From: Cardiobacteriales bacterium
Lineage (GTDB): Bacteria > Pseudomonadota > Gammaproteobacteria > Cardiobacteriales > Wohlfahrtiimonadaceae
Length of the DNA: 14,318 nucleotides
Direction: 5' to 3'
Assembly (NCBI GenBank): GCA_030150565.1
Contig: JASLFR010000017.1
Coordinates: forward strand, 1-14,318
Every line of letters begins with the position of its first letter. The first letter of the stretch is position 1. Made by a program: the position numbers and the translations under genes. The notes below the pieces were generated by a model. It was not told the DNA's origin, did not search any database, and was given only the letters and a program-made list of their open reading frames with translations. Of the stretch, positions 1-8,135 are shown in pieces.

Positions 1-546
1 CGGCAGATGAGACTCTATCTTCACCATCTAATAAACAACCTCATTCAGGAGGAGGAGAAGAGTGCCCATCTCTTAACGTTTGATAGTAAAAATCAAAAAG
101 TAAAAGCTGTTACCTTCAAAGGGATCTCAAAAGAGGAGGCAGAGAAGCATCTCCTAACCGTTTTAGAGGGGTTTCAGATGGGCAATGCGCTCCCCATTAC
201 GCTTCCAGCTAATTTTGCTCCTCTTACGAAGGGGCAGAAGAAGAGGGAGCAGGCGATCTTGAAGAGATATTGCAATCAACAAAAAATCAGCTTTGAGCAG
301 CTCCTAAAGCTTGAGCCCGCTGCACTGGATGACCTCATTCATGAGCTCCACCACCATGAACCAGAGCTACACGCTCTCTTAAGGGAGGATCTTGAAAGAC
401 GACTAAAGCAGGATGATCCTTATAATCGGGGTGGTTTTAATCCTATTGAGCGGCGCCTTTTTGGAGAACCTACCCTAAAATTGAGTTATCTCTCACTCCT
501 TTTTAGTACCCTCTATCTTCTTCCCCATTTAGAACTGCTGAAATAG
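1..546 (+). CDS. recC: Probable RecC (exodeoxyribonuclease V gamma subunit), C-terminal end only
   Basis: The reading frame is already open at base 1, so this is the 3' end of a longer gene; the ATG at base 7 need not be a real start. RecC is the subunit of the RecBCD helicase-nuclease that recognises Chi and holds the split DNA strands during double-strand break repair. The visible ~180 residues match the general layout of the RecC C-terminus: a helix with LYLHHLINNL, a strand pair, then a 'KEEAEKHLLTVLEGFQMGNALPI' like segment resembling the family's eeA..L..l...G...Plp pattern, and an ending with DDPY, RRLFGEP and LYLLPHLE resembling the family's DPY...LF...LY.Pl tail. Identification rests on this pattern, not on catalytic residues, so it is moderate. 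rapZ follows 17 bases later. Confidence 0.6.
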   Translation, partial: RQMRLYLHHLINNLIQEEEKSAHLLTFDSKNQKVKAVTFKGISKEEAEKHLLTVLEGFQMGNALPITLPANFAPLTKGQKKREQAILKRYCNQQKISFEQLLKLEPAALDDLIHELHHHEPELHALLREDLERRLKQDDPYNRGGFNPIERRLFGEPTLKLSYLSLLFSTLYLLPHLELLK

Positions 547-563
547 TAAGGAATCCCATATAG

Positions 564-1445
564 ATGCAATCCAATAATATTGAATTAATCATAATCAGTG
601 GCCAATCTGGCTCTGGAAAGTCGATCGCGCTCCAGACACTCGAAGATGAAGGCTTCTTCTGTGTCGATAATCTCCCTTTAAGCTTTCTACCCGAATTTAT
701 GGAGAAGATCATTAAAGAGGATCGAACACGCCGTTTAGCGGTAGTGATTGATGGGCGTGGGTTTCCCGATGATCTTGCAAACACCTCTGACATATTGAAG
801 AGCGTGCGAAAGCTCCCTCAACTCACCATTCGGCTCCTCTTTCTGGCAACGACCGAAGAGGTATTGATCAATCGTTACAGCAATACTCGCCGTCGCCACC
901 CCTTAGCGCTCCATAAACAGGGGCTAATTGAGTCAATTGCTTATGAGAATCGGCTCATCGAACCGCTGCGCCAAGAGTCCGATATTACGCTCGATACCTC
1001 GCTCCTCAATGTTCACCAACTGCGAGCAGAACTGAAACTTCGCCTCTTTAATAAGAGTGAAAATAGCCTACTAATTCAGATAGAATCCTTCGGCTTTCGT
1101 AATGGTGTTCCACTCGATGCAGATTTTATCTTCGATGCGCGCGTCTTAACCAATCCCCACTGGGTTCCCCATCTTCGGGAATATAGCGGTTTAGAGACCC
1201 CAATTGAGGCGTATTTTGAAGAGGCTGATGATGTACAGGAGTATTATCACGATCTAAAGCACTTCTTTGAGCGCTGGATCCCCCGCTTCCAATCTGGTAC
1301 CCGCTCCTATCTCTCCATCGCTATTGGATGTACGGGGGGGAAACATCGCTCCGTCTACCTTGTCAATCGTCTATACCACGCCCTTAAAGAGCGTTATACT
1401 ATCACCGCCAAACATCGTGAGCTTGAGCGCCAGATGCGCGATTAA
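564..1445 (+). CDS. rapZ: RNase adapter protein RapZ (YvcJ family nucleotide-binding protein)
   Basis: RapZ is an RNA-binding adapter. In enterobacteria it presents the small RNA GlmZ to RNase E and so controls glucosamine-6-phosphate synthase and cell-envelope precursor supply. The 293-residue protein has a Walker A loop GQSGSGKS (residues 13-20), a Walker B-like VVIDGRG (about 60-66), the conserved YSNTRRRHPL motif (105-114), and the C-terminal domain with SFGFRNG, LDADFIFDARVLTNPHW and the GCTGGKHRSV signature (255-264). Length is close to the ~284 residues of the E. coli protein. The start has an AAGGA ribosome site at 548-552. In E. coli rapZ sits in the rpoN-ptsN-npr cluster; here it is between recC and folD, so its usual neighbours are not adjacent. 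Regulation by GlmY/GlmZ is not testable from this window. Confidence 0.95.
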   Translation: MQSNNIELIIISGQSGSGKSIALQTLEDEGFFCVDNLPLSFLPEFMEKIIKEDRTRRLAVVIDGRGFPDDLANTSDILKSVRKLPQLTIRLLFLATTEEVLINRYSNTRRRHPLALHKQGLIESIAYENRLIEPLRQESDITLDTSLLNVHQLRAELKLRLFNKSENSLLIQIESFGFRNGVPLDADFIFDARVLTNPHWVPHLREYSGLETPIEAYFEEADDVQEYYHDLKHFFERWIPRFQSGTRSYLSIAIGCTGGKHRSVYLVNRLYHALKERYTITAKHRELERQMRD

Positions 1446-1477
1446 GCCGATCTTTTACCCAAAAAAATGAGGACATT

Positions 1478-2362
1478 ATGACAAATATCATCGATGGAAA
1501 AGCATTTGCCACATCCCTTAGAAGCAGAATCAGTGAACAGGTTGCAGACCTTAAAGCGCGCCACAATTGTGTACCTGGATTGGCGGTGATCTTGGTAGGT
1601 GAAGATCCTGCAAGTCAAGTTTATGTGCGCAATAAAGAGAAATTTGCTAAAGAGTGTGGATTTAAATCGGTAACGTACCGTAAAGAGGATTCTATTACTC
1701 AAGAGGAGCTTCTCTCACTCATCGATGAGCTCAATAATGATTCAACGATTCATGGAATTTTAGTTCAGCTCCCACTCCCTAAAGGGCTTGATGAGGAGGC
1801 GGTACTCAATCGTATCGATCCCAATAAGGATGTGGATGGCTTCCACCCAGTCAACATTGGGCAGCTCTCCATTGGGAAACCGAATCTAATCCCCTGTACC
1901 CCTCTTGGCTCTCTTCTTCTACTTCAAGATAAGCTTGGAAAAGATCTCTCAGGAAAACATGCAGTGATTGTGGGTCGCTCCAATATTGTGGGCAAACCGA
2001 TGATGCAGTTGCTACTCTCTCAAAACTGCACCGTTACCGTCGCTCACTCCCGCACGACTAATACAAAAGAGCTCTGCCAAGCGGCAGATATTGTAGTGGC
2101 TGCGGTTGGAGTCCCTGAGTTGATCAAGGGAGATTGGATTAAAGAGGGAGCAACGGTAATCGATGTAGGGATTAACCGCATCGAGAAGGATGGCAAGACC
2201 AAACTGGTAGGAGATGTTGCTTTTGAAGAGGCAAAAGAGCGCGCCGCCTTTATCACCCCCGTTCCAGGTGGCGTTGGCCCAATGACCATTGCCTGCCTTC
2301 TTCGCAACACCTTAACGGCGATGTGTAAACTGAATGGAATTGAAGATCCTAATCGCTTATAA
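1478..2362 (+). CDS. folD: Bifunctional methylenetetrahydrofolate dehydrogenase/methenyltetrahydrofolate cyclohydrolase FolD
   Basis: FolD interconverts 5,10-methylene-THF, 5,10-methenyl-THF and 10-formyl-THF with NADP, supplying one-carbon units for purines and initiator formyl-Met. The 294-residue protein shows all family signatures: YVRNKEKF with the catalytic lysine at residue 53, VQLPLP (97-101), KDVDGFHP with the key aspartate at 120, PCTPLG (139-144), the Rossmann-fold GRSNIVGKPM (166-175) and PVPGGVGPMT (261-270). The start is fixed by a TGAGGA ribosome site at 1468-1473. It lies 32 bases after rapZ on the same strand with no terminator between, so the two are probably cotranscribed. 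A strong hairpin terminator follows it. Confidence 0.97.
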   Translation: MTNIIDGKAFATSLRSRISEQVADLKARHNCVPGLAVILVGEDPASQVYVRNKEKFAKECGFKSVTYRKEDSITQEELLSLIDELNNDSTIHGILVQLPLPKGLDEEAVLNRIDPNKDVDGFHPVNIGQLSIGKPNLIPCTPLGSLLLLQDKLGKDLSGKHAVIVGRSNIVGKPMMQLLLSQNCTVTVAHSRTTNTKELCQAADIVVAAVGVPELIKGDWIKEGATVIDVGINRIEKDGKTKLVGDVAFEEAKERAAFITPVPGGVGPMTIACLLRNTLTAMCKLNGIEDPNRL

Positions 2363-2385
2363 ATATTTATAAAGAAGAGCACCAG

Positions 2386-2417
2386 AAAAGCCCCATTCAC
2401 CTGAGTGGGGCTTTTTT
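2386..2417 (+). terminator. Rho-independent terminator shared by folD and ubiC
   Basis: A stem AAAAGCCCCATTC / GAGTGGGGCTTTT (with one T-G wobble) closes a short ACCT loop and is followed by a T run on the plus strand. On the minus strand the A tract 2386-2389 supplies a short T run, so it may also serve the convergent ubiC. The ubiC stop codon (2416-2418) lies in the plus-strand T tract. Confidence 0.9.
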
Positions 2418-3015
2418 ATTGCCTTAAAAATTGGTTTAAAGCGGGGAGATAATACTCCACTAAATCGAGCGGCGCCCCTTCAAGCAGAAATTGGGAATAG
2501 CGCCCAATAGTAGAAAAGTGGTAATCAGTAGCGAGAAGAGGATTCAAATCATCAGAAAAGAGGGCAGACTCCCTCTCTACAACTCCATAATAGAAGGGGG
2601 AGCGAGAGAGAGGGAGCGAGCCATCAAAGAGCTGTGCTCCAAGTGGTCTCTCACCACAATTGAGAATTTTGCGCCAAGCAGATGCCTCAGGATTGATCGC
2701 GCTCCTTGCCCACACGACGGGAGTCCCCGCCAAATTGAGAAAAACATCCCGTATAAAATACTCTTGCCCCCCCATCTTCTCTCTCTGAAGCCTTAAGAGC
2801 GTGACCGAAAAGGGGGCACGTAACGATTTTAATCCCGCCGTTAACGAGTTAATCGTTAGCAGTTTAATAAGCTTTTCAGATGCTCTTTCCTCTATTTGAT
2901 CCCCCTCTTCACTCCACCAACCTGTCACCTCCTCTAAAAACTTAGAGGGGCATCGCTCCTTATTTGGAAAGCATAACGGTGATTGGGAGAGAGATAGGGG
3001 GAGAATGGGGCTCAT
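2416..3015 (-). CDS. ubiC: Chorismate lyase (chorismate--pyruvate lyase) UbiC
   Basis: UbiC cleaves chorismate to 4-hydroxybenzoate and pyruvate, the first committed step of ubiquinone synthesis in the cytosol. The 199-residue protein aligns by eye with the E. coli enzyme: YFIRDVFL carries the substrate-binding arginine (residue 89, equivalent to Arg76), RPLGAQLF (123-130) matches the KTPLGRYLF loop, and LVEYYLPAL carries the active-site glutamate (187, equivalent to Glu155). It is somewhat longer than E. coli UbiC (165), mostly from an N-terminal extension of poor conservation. The start is well supported by AAGGAG six bases upstream. ubiA, the usual partner, is not adjacent. It is convergent with folD and divergent from glnS, with its own promoter. 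Confidence 0.88.
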   Translation of the reverse strand: MSPILPLSLSQSPLCFPNKERCPSKFLEEVTGWWSEEGDQIEERASEKLIKLLTINSLTAGLKSLRAPFSVTLLRLQREKMGGQEYFIRDVFLNLAGTPVVWARSAINPEASAWRKILNCGERPLGAQLFDGSLPLSRSPFYYGVVERESALFSDDLNPLLATDYHFSTIGRYSQFLLEGAPLDLVEYYLPALNQFLRQ

Positions 3016-3050
3016 GAGAGGCTCCTTATAGATGAGGATAAAGCGAGTTT

Positions 3051-3059
3051 ATTGTAGCA
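3051..3059 (-). promoter_or_regulatory. Probable ubiC promoter (extended -10)
   Basis: On the minus strand TGCTACAAT forms an extended -10 (TACAAT at 3051-3056, TG at 3058-3059), about 36 bases before the ubiC start. No good -35 is visible at normal spacing. Confidence 0.5.
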
Positions 3060-3105
3060 ATTGGTGATAACTATTCATATCTCAAGAGGGGCATATGCTA
3101 GAATA

Positions 3106-3114
3106 GTTGGTTTA
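3106..3114 (+). promoter_or_regulatory. Probable glnS promoter (extended -10)
   Basis: TGCTAGAAT matches the extended -10 pattern TGnTAnAAT (TAGAAT at 3109-3114). The -35 region is weak. A start near 3121 would give a leader of about 70 nt whose first bases form the stem-loop at 3126-3150. Confidence 0.5.
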
Positions 3115-3125
3115 ATTTTAAGCGG

Positions 3126-3150
3126 CGCCTCTGGCTCGATTCCAGTGGCG
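3126..3150 (+). promoter_or_regulatory. Stem-loop in the glnS 5' leader
   Basis: CGCC-T-CTGG (3126-3134) pairs with CCAG-T-GGCG (3142-3150): eight GC-rich pairs interrupted by one T-T mismatch, with a seven-base loop. The bases after it (TTATTTCCC) are not a convincing terminator tail. It could be a 5' stabilising hairpin or a control element; its role is inferred only from position. Confidence 0.5.
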
Positions 3151-3189
3151 TTATTTCCCATTTCAATCGCTGCCGAAAGGGCCAAAGAT

Positions 3190-4836
3190 ATGTCAGAAGA
3201 GATCATTCGCACCAATTTTATTCGTCAAATTATTGATAAAGATTTAGCTGATGGCAAATACCAGAGCCCATCAGAGATCTATACCCGATTCCCTCCTGAG
3301 CCGAATGGCTATCTCCATATTGGGCATGCAAAATCGATCTGCCTCAACTTTGGAATCGCTCGTGATTATGGGGGAAAGTGTAATCTCCGTTTTGATGATA
3401 CCAATCCCACGAAAGAGGAGATTGAGTATGTAAACTCCATTATGGAGGATGTGAAATGGCTCGGATTTGAGTGGGATGAGCTCTTCTACGCCTCCGATTA
3501 TTTTGAAAAGTTTTACGAAGCAGCCATCACCCTAATCAAAAAAGGGTTAGCTTACGTTGATGATAGCTCCGCTGAAGAGTTGCGAGCGATGCGTGGCACC
3601 TTAACTGAACCAGGTGTTAATTCCCCCTACCGAGATCGCTCCATTGAAGAAAACCTCGATCTCTTTGAGCGGATGCGTAAAGGGGAATTCCCCGATGGAG
3701 CGAAGATCTTACGCGCTAAGATCGATATGAGCTCCCCTAATATGAATCTTCGTGATCCTGCTATCTACCGTATTCGCCACGAAACCCACCATCAAACAGG
3801 GGATGAGTGGTGCATCTATCCAATGTACGACTTTGCACACGGTTTGAGCGATGCTTATGAGGGGATTACCCACTCACTCTGTACATTAGAGTTTGAAGAT
3901 CATCGGGTTCTTTACGATTGGTTTATTGAGCATTGCGATGTTCCCCATGTACCTCGCCAGTATGAATTCTCACGCCTCAATTTAGAGTATACAGTCACCT
4001 CGAAACGTCGCTTAACGCAACTTGTACAAGAGGGAATTGTTGATGGCTGGGATGATCCCCGCATGCCTACCATTGCTGGGTTACGTCGTCGAGGTTGCCC
4101 TCCTGCGGCGCTCCGTCTCTTCTGTGATCGCATTGGGGTAACAAAATCAGAGAATAATATTGAGGTGCAGCAGCTCGATCAAGCGATGCGAGATGTCCTC
4201 AATGAGACGGCACATCGTCGTATGGCTGTTCTCGATCCTATTAAGGTCACCTTAACGAATTATGAGGGGGAAGAGATTCTCTCTGTACCTAATCATCCAC
4301 AAGATGAGACGCAAGGGCGCCGAGAAATTCCCTTCAGTAGTGAGCTCTACATTGAGCGGGAAGATTTTAGAGAAGAGGCGAATAAGAGATATAAACGATT
4401 AGTATTAGGGCAATATGTTCGTCTACGTGGCGCTTATATTATTCAAGCAACTGAAGTGATTAAAAATGAGGCGGGTGAGATTACCGAAATCAGAGCGGAA
4501 GTTGTCCCAGGCTCTTTAGGTAAGAATGTGGAAGGGGTTAAAGCGCGTGGAGTGATTCAGTGGGTAGATGCCAAGAGTGCAATCAACGCCCCGATTCACC
4601 TCTACAATCTTCTCTTCTCCTCCCCCAACCCCGCTAACGAAGAGGGGGATATGCTCGATTTTGTTACCGATGATTCATTAGTAATCGTTAAAGGGGCAAA
4701 ACTTGAGCCATCTCTTCTCGATGCGCCTGTTGGTGTAGCGTATCAATTTGAACGAGTGGGTTACTTTGCCCGCGATTCTAAAGCTGAAACGCTCACCTTT
4801 AACCGCGTTGTTACCCTAAAAGATGGATTTAAGTAA
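3190..4836 (+). CDS. glnS: Glutaminyl-tRNA synthetase (GlnRS), class I
   Basis: GlnRS charges tRNA-Gln with glutamine in the cytosol. From the ATG at 3190 the protein is 548 residues, against 554 in E. coli, and begins MSEEIIRTNFIRQIID as expected. It has the HIGH motif in PPEPNGYLHIGHAKS (about 35-49), LRFDDTNPTKEEIEYV, DEWCIYPMYDFAHGLSDAYEGITHSL (split across the catalytic core), the KMSKS-type VTSKRRL loop (about 270) and the C-terminal anticodon-binding beta-barrels. The frame stays open upstream to a TTG at 3061, but that 43-residue extension is unlike any GlnRS and overlaps the promoter and leader hairpin, so I reject it. The ribosome site (GAAAGGG, about 9-15 bases upstream) is weak and distant. 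Two permease genes follow 27 bases downstream. Confidence 0.96.
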   Translation: MSEEIIRTNFIRQIIDKDLADGKYQSPSEIYTRFPPEPNGYLHIGHAKSICLNFGIARDYGGKCNLRFDDTNPTKEEIEYVNSIMEDVKWLGFEWDELFYASDYFEKFYEAAITLIKKGLAYVDDSSAEELRAMRGTLTEPGVNSPYRDRSIEENLDLFERMRKGEFPDGAKILRAKIDMSSPNMNLRDPAIYRIRHETHHQTGDEWCIYPMYDFAHGLSDAYEGITHSLCTLEFEDHRVLYDWFIEHCDVPHVPRQYEFSRLNLEYTVTSKRRLTQLVQEGIVDGWDDPRMPTIAGLRRRGCPPAALRLFCDRIGVTKSENNIEVQQLDQAMRDVLNETAHRRMAVLDPIKVTLTNYEGEEILSVPNHPQDETQGRREIPFSSELYIEREDFREEANKRYKRLVLGQYVRLRGAYIIQATEVIKNEAGEITEIRAEVVPGSLGKNVEGVKARGVIQWVDAKSAINAPIHLYNLLFSSPNPANEEGDMLDFVTDDSLVIVKGAKLEPSLLDAPVGVAYQFERVGYFARDSKAETLTFNRVVTLKDGFK

Positions 4837-4863
4837 TCCAGACTCGAGGAAGAGAATCGTTTT

Positions 4864-5607
4864 ATGATGAGCTATCTACATGAAACAGCGCCCAAGTTGG
4901 CAAAAGGGTTGGAGCAGGTCTACCTCTATCGAGCCTCTCTTATGGAGGGGCTCTGGCTCTCGGTGAAACTTGGAGTCGCTTCCCTTCTGCTGGCGCTTAT
5001 TCTCGGCGCTATTTCAGCGCTGATGTCGATCAGTCACAAACGGGTTCTTAATCGAATCTCATTTATCTACACCTCTGTGATTCGTGGAATTCCCGATATT
5101 GTCCTGATCTTCCTCTTCTTCTATGGGATTCAGGAGCTCCTAAATTTAGCAACCAGCTCACTCAATCGGCCGATGATCTATCTTAGCCCCTTCATTTCAG
5201 GGGTGATTACGATTGGGGTGATGTTTGGTGCATTTATCTCTGAAACCTTTCGAGCAGCGATTATTGCAGTTCCTAAAGGGCAGATGGAGGCAGCAACGGC
5301 TCTTGGTATGAGAAGAGGTTACGCTTATCGCCGTATTATCTTTCCTCAAGCGATGCTCTACGCTCTTCCTGGATTGAGCAATAACTGGTTAGTGATGCTT
5401 AAAGCGACTGCGCTCGTCTCGCTCGTAGGTTTAAAAGATATCGTAGGGGTTGCAGGTGATGCGGGGGGAGCAGAGCGGAACTATATGCCTTTTATGCTCG
5501 CAGCAGGGGTTGGTTACCTTCTCTTTACAATTGTCTCTATTGTCATTATTCGCCTATTGGAGAGACGTTTTAGCGTAGGCGTGGTTCGAGGAGTCTCTGC
5601 ATCATGA
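4864..5607 (+). CDS. Polar amino acid ABC transporter permease, HisQ/ArtQ type
   Basis: Inner-membrane permease half of an importer for histidine, arginine, lysine or a related polar amino acid. The 247-residue protein has about five hydrophobic segments, an N-terminal family signature SVIRGIPDIVLIFLFFYG (71-88), and the EAA loop that contacts the ATPase: GQMEAATALGMRRGYAYRRI (139-158), followed by FPQAMLYALPGLSNNW. It resembles E. coli HisQ more than other family members known to me (GIPD, ALPGLSNNW, ATALVSLVGL, LERRFSVGV). The substrate cannot be fixed from a permease. Start could be ATG 4864 or the adjacent ATG 4867; the AGGA at 4847-4850 is rather far. Its stop overlaps the next permease's start (ATGA), indicating translational coupling. 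Confidence 0.9.
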   Translation: MMSYLHETAPKLAKGLEQVYLYRASLMEGLWLSVKLGVASLLLALILGAISALMSISHKRVLNRISFIYTSVIRGIPDIVLIFLFFYGIQELLNLATSSLNRPMIYLSPFISGVITIGVMFGAFISETFRAAIIAVPKGQMEAATALGMRRGYAYRRIIFPQAMLYALPGLSNNWLVMLKATALVSLVGLKDIVGVAGDAGGAERNYMPFMLAAGVGYLLFTIVSIVIIRLLERRFSVGVVRGVSAS

Positions 5608-6290
5608 GTGACGTTTTAGCCCGCTTACCTGAATATGGGGATGCGATTCTCTTAACCTTACAGCTCACCTTTATCTCTGCTCTTATTGGATTGGTGCTTG
5701 CGGTTCCGTTAGCGCTTTTAGCGCTCTCACGCTATCGAATCATCCGCTGGCCGATTGAGTTTTTTAGCTTTCTCTTTCGTGGCACTCCCCTCTTAGTTCA
5801 GATCTACATTATTTACCGAGGGGCGCCTGAGCTCGATTTTGTACGCAATAGTTGGCTCTGGAGCTATTTAAGAGAGCCTTTCTACTGCGCTCTTTTAGCT
5901 TTTTCACTCAACACCTGCGCTTACACTATTGTGATCTTTAAGGGTGCTTTTGAGAATACCTCTCGTGGAGAGATTGAGGCGGGAATTGCGTTAGGGATGA
6001 ATCGTTTCACCCTCTTTCGTCGCATCATCTTCCCCTCAGGAATTCGACGCGCACTCCCGATCTACAATAATGAGGTGATCTTTATGTTGCACGGCTCTGC
6101 GCAAGCCTCCACGATCACACTGCTCGATATTTTGGGGCTCTCTCAAAATATCGCTAAGCAGACCTTTACAACCTATACCCCTTACCTAATTGCAGCGGGG
6201 CTCTATATGTTGATCACCTTTATTCTTATTCTTATCTTTAGAGCGTTAGAGCGGCGATACCTTAGCTATCTCACCCCAACCTCTATTTAA
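5604..6290 (+). CDS. Polar amino acid ABC transporter permease, HisM/ArtM type
   Basis: Second inner-membrane permease, which should form a heterodimer with the gene just upstream. The 228-residue protein shows FLFRGTPLLVQIYIIY (family FRGTPLxVQ signature), ALLAFSLNTCAYTIVIFKGA, the EAA loop GEIEAGIALGMNRFTLFRRIIFP (split here as one loop at about 126-148), and ALPIYNNEVIFMLHGSA, all close to E. coli HisM. Start ATG overlaps the previous stop by four bases. No ATP-binding (HisP-like) or periplasmic binding protein (HisJ-like) gene is present in the window, although the operon ends here at a clear terminator, so those partners must be encoded elsewhere. Substrate is inferred only from similarity to HisQM. 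Confidence 0.9.
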   Translation: MSDVLARLPEYGDAILLTLQLTFISALIGLVLAVPLALLALSRYRIIRWPIEFFSFLFRGTPLLVQIYIIYRGAPELDFVRNSWLWSYLREPFYCALLAFSLNTCAYTIVIFKGAFENTSRGEIEAGIALGMNRFTLFRRIIFPSGIRRALPIYNNEVIFMLHGSAQASTITLLDILGLSQNIAKQTFTTYTPYLIAAGLYMLITFILILIFRALERRYLSYLTPTSI

Positions 6291-6303
6291 TATTTCACTG
6301 ATC

Positions 6304-6336
6304 AAAAAAAGCTCATGAAAACCATGAGCTTTTTTA
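6304..6336 (+). terminator. Bidirectional rho-independent terminator between the permease operon and dnaG
   Basis: AAAAAAGCTCATG pairs with CATGAGCTTTTTT around an AAAAC loop. Seven A residues precede the stem and six T residues end it, so it can terminate the permease operon (plus) and dnaG (minus), which converge here. Confidence 0.9.
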
Positions 6337-6364
6337 TTAAATTCTCTTTTCCAAGATGAGATAA

Positions 6365-8128
6365 CTACCCTCTTTGGAGAATAAGGCGCTCCCGATCGGT
6401 CAGCTTCTCCCCATTTTTTATCAGCTCTGTTACATAATATTTAGGATTGAGATGGCGTGTCTCTCGCTGAAGAAACGTTATAAACTCCTCCCGCTGATGC
6501 GATTCACTCTCGATCAGGTGGCGGCGAGTCGCTAACTGCTGAAGATAAGGGAGCTCGTCACGATCAGCAAAATGGTGAAAGAGTTTTCCCAAATGGTTCA
6601 TCTGCCCCCGATTCTCCTTAAACCACTGTAATAGCTCATAAAGGAGTGGAGCTCTAATATCCTCAAGCTCCAGTAGAAAGGAGAAATTTGTCACCTCATC
6701 TGCTAAGGGTGGGTGGTTGAGAAGCAGTGAGATCATCCGCTCAAAAGGTTGAGGGAGTGAATCTTCATGAATTCTAAAACGGCGCTCCCTTAATGGGCGA
6801 GAAGTGGGGGTTGCACGACGCTCAACATGTCGCTGTAACACCTCTTCACTCACATCGGTCTCTTTAGCTAAATCGGCTCGTAAAATATCCCGCAACGGAG
6901 TATCTCTCATCCGATTAATAAGGGCACTCGCCTCTGCTAAGAGTTGAGAGCGCCCCTCTCGTGTTGTTATATCGATCTCCCGCTTCAACATCTCAAAGAG
7001 ATATTGGGAGAGTGGAGTCGCCTCTGCGATCGCCTCTCGAAAGGCGTGCTCCCCATTTTTCTGAACAAAGGTATCAGGATCCTCCCCTTCAGGAAGAAAG
7101 AGAAAAGAGAGCTCTTTTCCAGCGGGCAGAATAGCAAGCGCCTCATGAAGCGCTTTATCCGCAGCTTGTCGCCCCGCACGATCCCCATCAAAACAGATCA
7201 CAACATGGGAAGTGTAGCGAAAGAGCATCTCAATCTGCCGCTCTGCAATCGCAGTACCGAGCGTTGCCACCACATTTCCCACACCGTAATGGGCGAGCAT
7301 GACAACATCCATATACCCTTCAACAACAATGATCTCATCATACTTGCGTTCGTGATGGCGCAACTCGTAGAGGCCGTAAAGCTCATGCCCCTTTTTAAAG
7401 AGAAGTGTCTCTGGAGAGTTGAGATATTTCGGCTCCCCCTCCCCTAAAATGCGCCCCCCAAAACCGATCGGTGCTCCCCTTCGATTATGGATTGGGAAGA
7501 TGATTCGTTGACGAAATCGATCATAAACCCGCCCACTATCGGAGCGACTCAGAAGACCAACTGCGAGCATCTCCTCATCAGTAAACCCTTTTTGTTGAAG
7601 ATAATCTCTCAGATGACTCCACCCTTCAGGCGCAAAGCCGATGCGGTAACGCTCCCGATCTTGAGCAGTCACATTCCGCTCACTGAGATACGTCTGAGCG
7701 CTCCTGCCAACAGGGCTAAGCAGCTGCTGCTCAAAGAAGAGAACCGCCTCTGTAAGCAGTCGATTTAAGCGCTCAAAACGCTCCTCCTCCTCTTTTGAGC
7801 GGGGCTTCCCCCTCTTCTCATAAGGGACCTCAACCCCCTCATGCTGAGCAAGCACCTCAACCGCCTCAACAAACTCAATATTCTCATACTCCATGAGAAA
7901 GGTGATGACGTTACCCGTTGCACCACAGCCAAAGCAGTAGTAGAACTGCTTAGTACCATTAACGCTAAATGAAGGGGTCTTCTCATCATGAAAAGGGCAA
8001 CACGCCATACTGTTGCTCCCCCGTTTTTTTAAGGGAACACGCTGATTGATCACCTCAACAATATCGGCTTGCGCTACAAGTTGATCAATAAAAGGGCGAG
8101 GGATCATCCCCCGATGCTCTCTCTTCAT
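6365..8128 (-). CDS. dnaG: DNA primase DnaG
   Basis: DnaG makes the RNA primers for lagging-strand synthesis and binds the DnaB helicase through its C-terminus. The 587-residue protein has the N-terminal CHC2 zinc ribbon (Cys44, His47, Cys65, Cys68 in CCPFHDEKTPSF...FYYCFGCG), the RNA-polymerase core with YLNSPETLLFKKG, and the TOPRIM domain: VVEGYMDVV with Glu270, FDGDRAGR with Asp314 and Asp316, and EGEDPDT (347-353). The C-terminal ~150 residues form the less conserved helicase-binding domain. Start is not settled: ATG 8128 is 7 bases after the yqeY stop but lacks a ribosome site, while ATG 8107 begins MIPRPFIDQL, the usual family start, behind a GAAGAGAGAG stretch. It is cotranscribed with yqeY; rpoD does not follow. 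Confidence 0.97.
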   Translation of the reverse strand: MKREHRGMIPRPFIDQLVAQADIVEVINQRVPLKKRGSNSMACCPFHDEKTPSFSVNGTKQFYYCFGCGATGNVITFLMEYENIEFVEAVEVLAQHEGVEVPYEKRGKPRSKEEEERFERLNRLLTEAVLFFEQQLLSPVGRSAQTYLSERNVTAQDRERYRIGFAPEGWSHLRDYLQQKGFTDEEMLAVGLLSRSDSGRVYDRFRQRIIFPIHNRRGAPIGFGGRILGEGEPKYLNSPETLLFKKGHELYGLYELRHHERKYDEIIVVEGYMDVVMLAHYGVGNVVATLGTAIAERQIEMLFRYTSHVVICFDGDRAGRQAADKALHEALAILPAGKELSFLFLPEGEDPDTFVQKNGEHAFREAIAEATPLSQYLFEMLKREIDITTREGRSQLLAEASALINRMRDTPLRDILRADLAKETDVSEEVLQRHVERRATPTSRPLRERRFRIHEDSLPQPFERMISLLLNHPPLADEVTNFSFLLELEDIRAPLLYELLQWFKENRGQMNHLGKLFHHFADRDELPYLQQLATRRHLIESESHQREEFITFLQRETRHLNPKYYVTELIKNGEKLTDRERLILQRG

Positions 8129-8135
8129 CGGTCGA

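Noticed and set aside
503..793. Antisense open frame opposite the recC end and rapZ; similar antisense frames lie inside folD, glnS, dnaG and dusA.
   Set aside because: All lie within strongly supported genes on the other strand and have no family resemblance or ribosome site.
3061..3189. A 43-residue N-terminal extension of GlnS from a TTG at 3061.
   Set aside because: It is unlike any GlnRS, overlaps the extended -10 promoter and leader hairpin, and the ATG at 3190 gives the expected family start and length.
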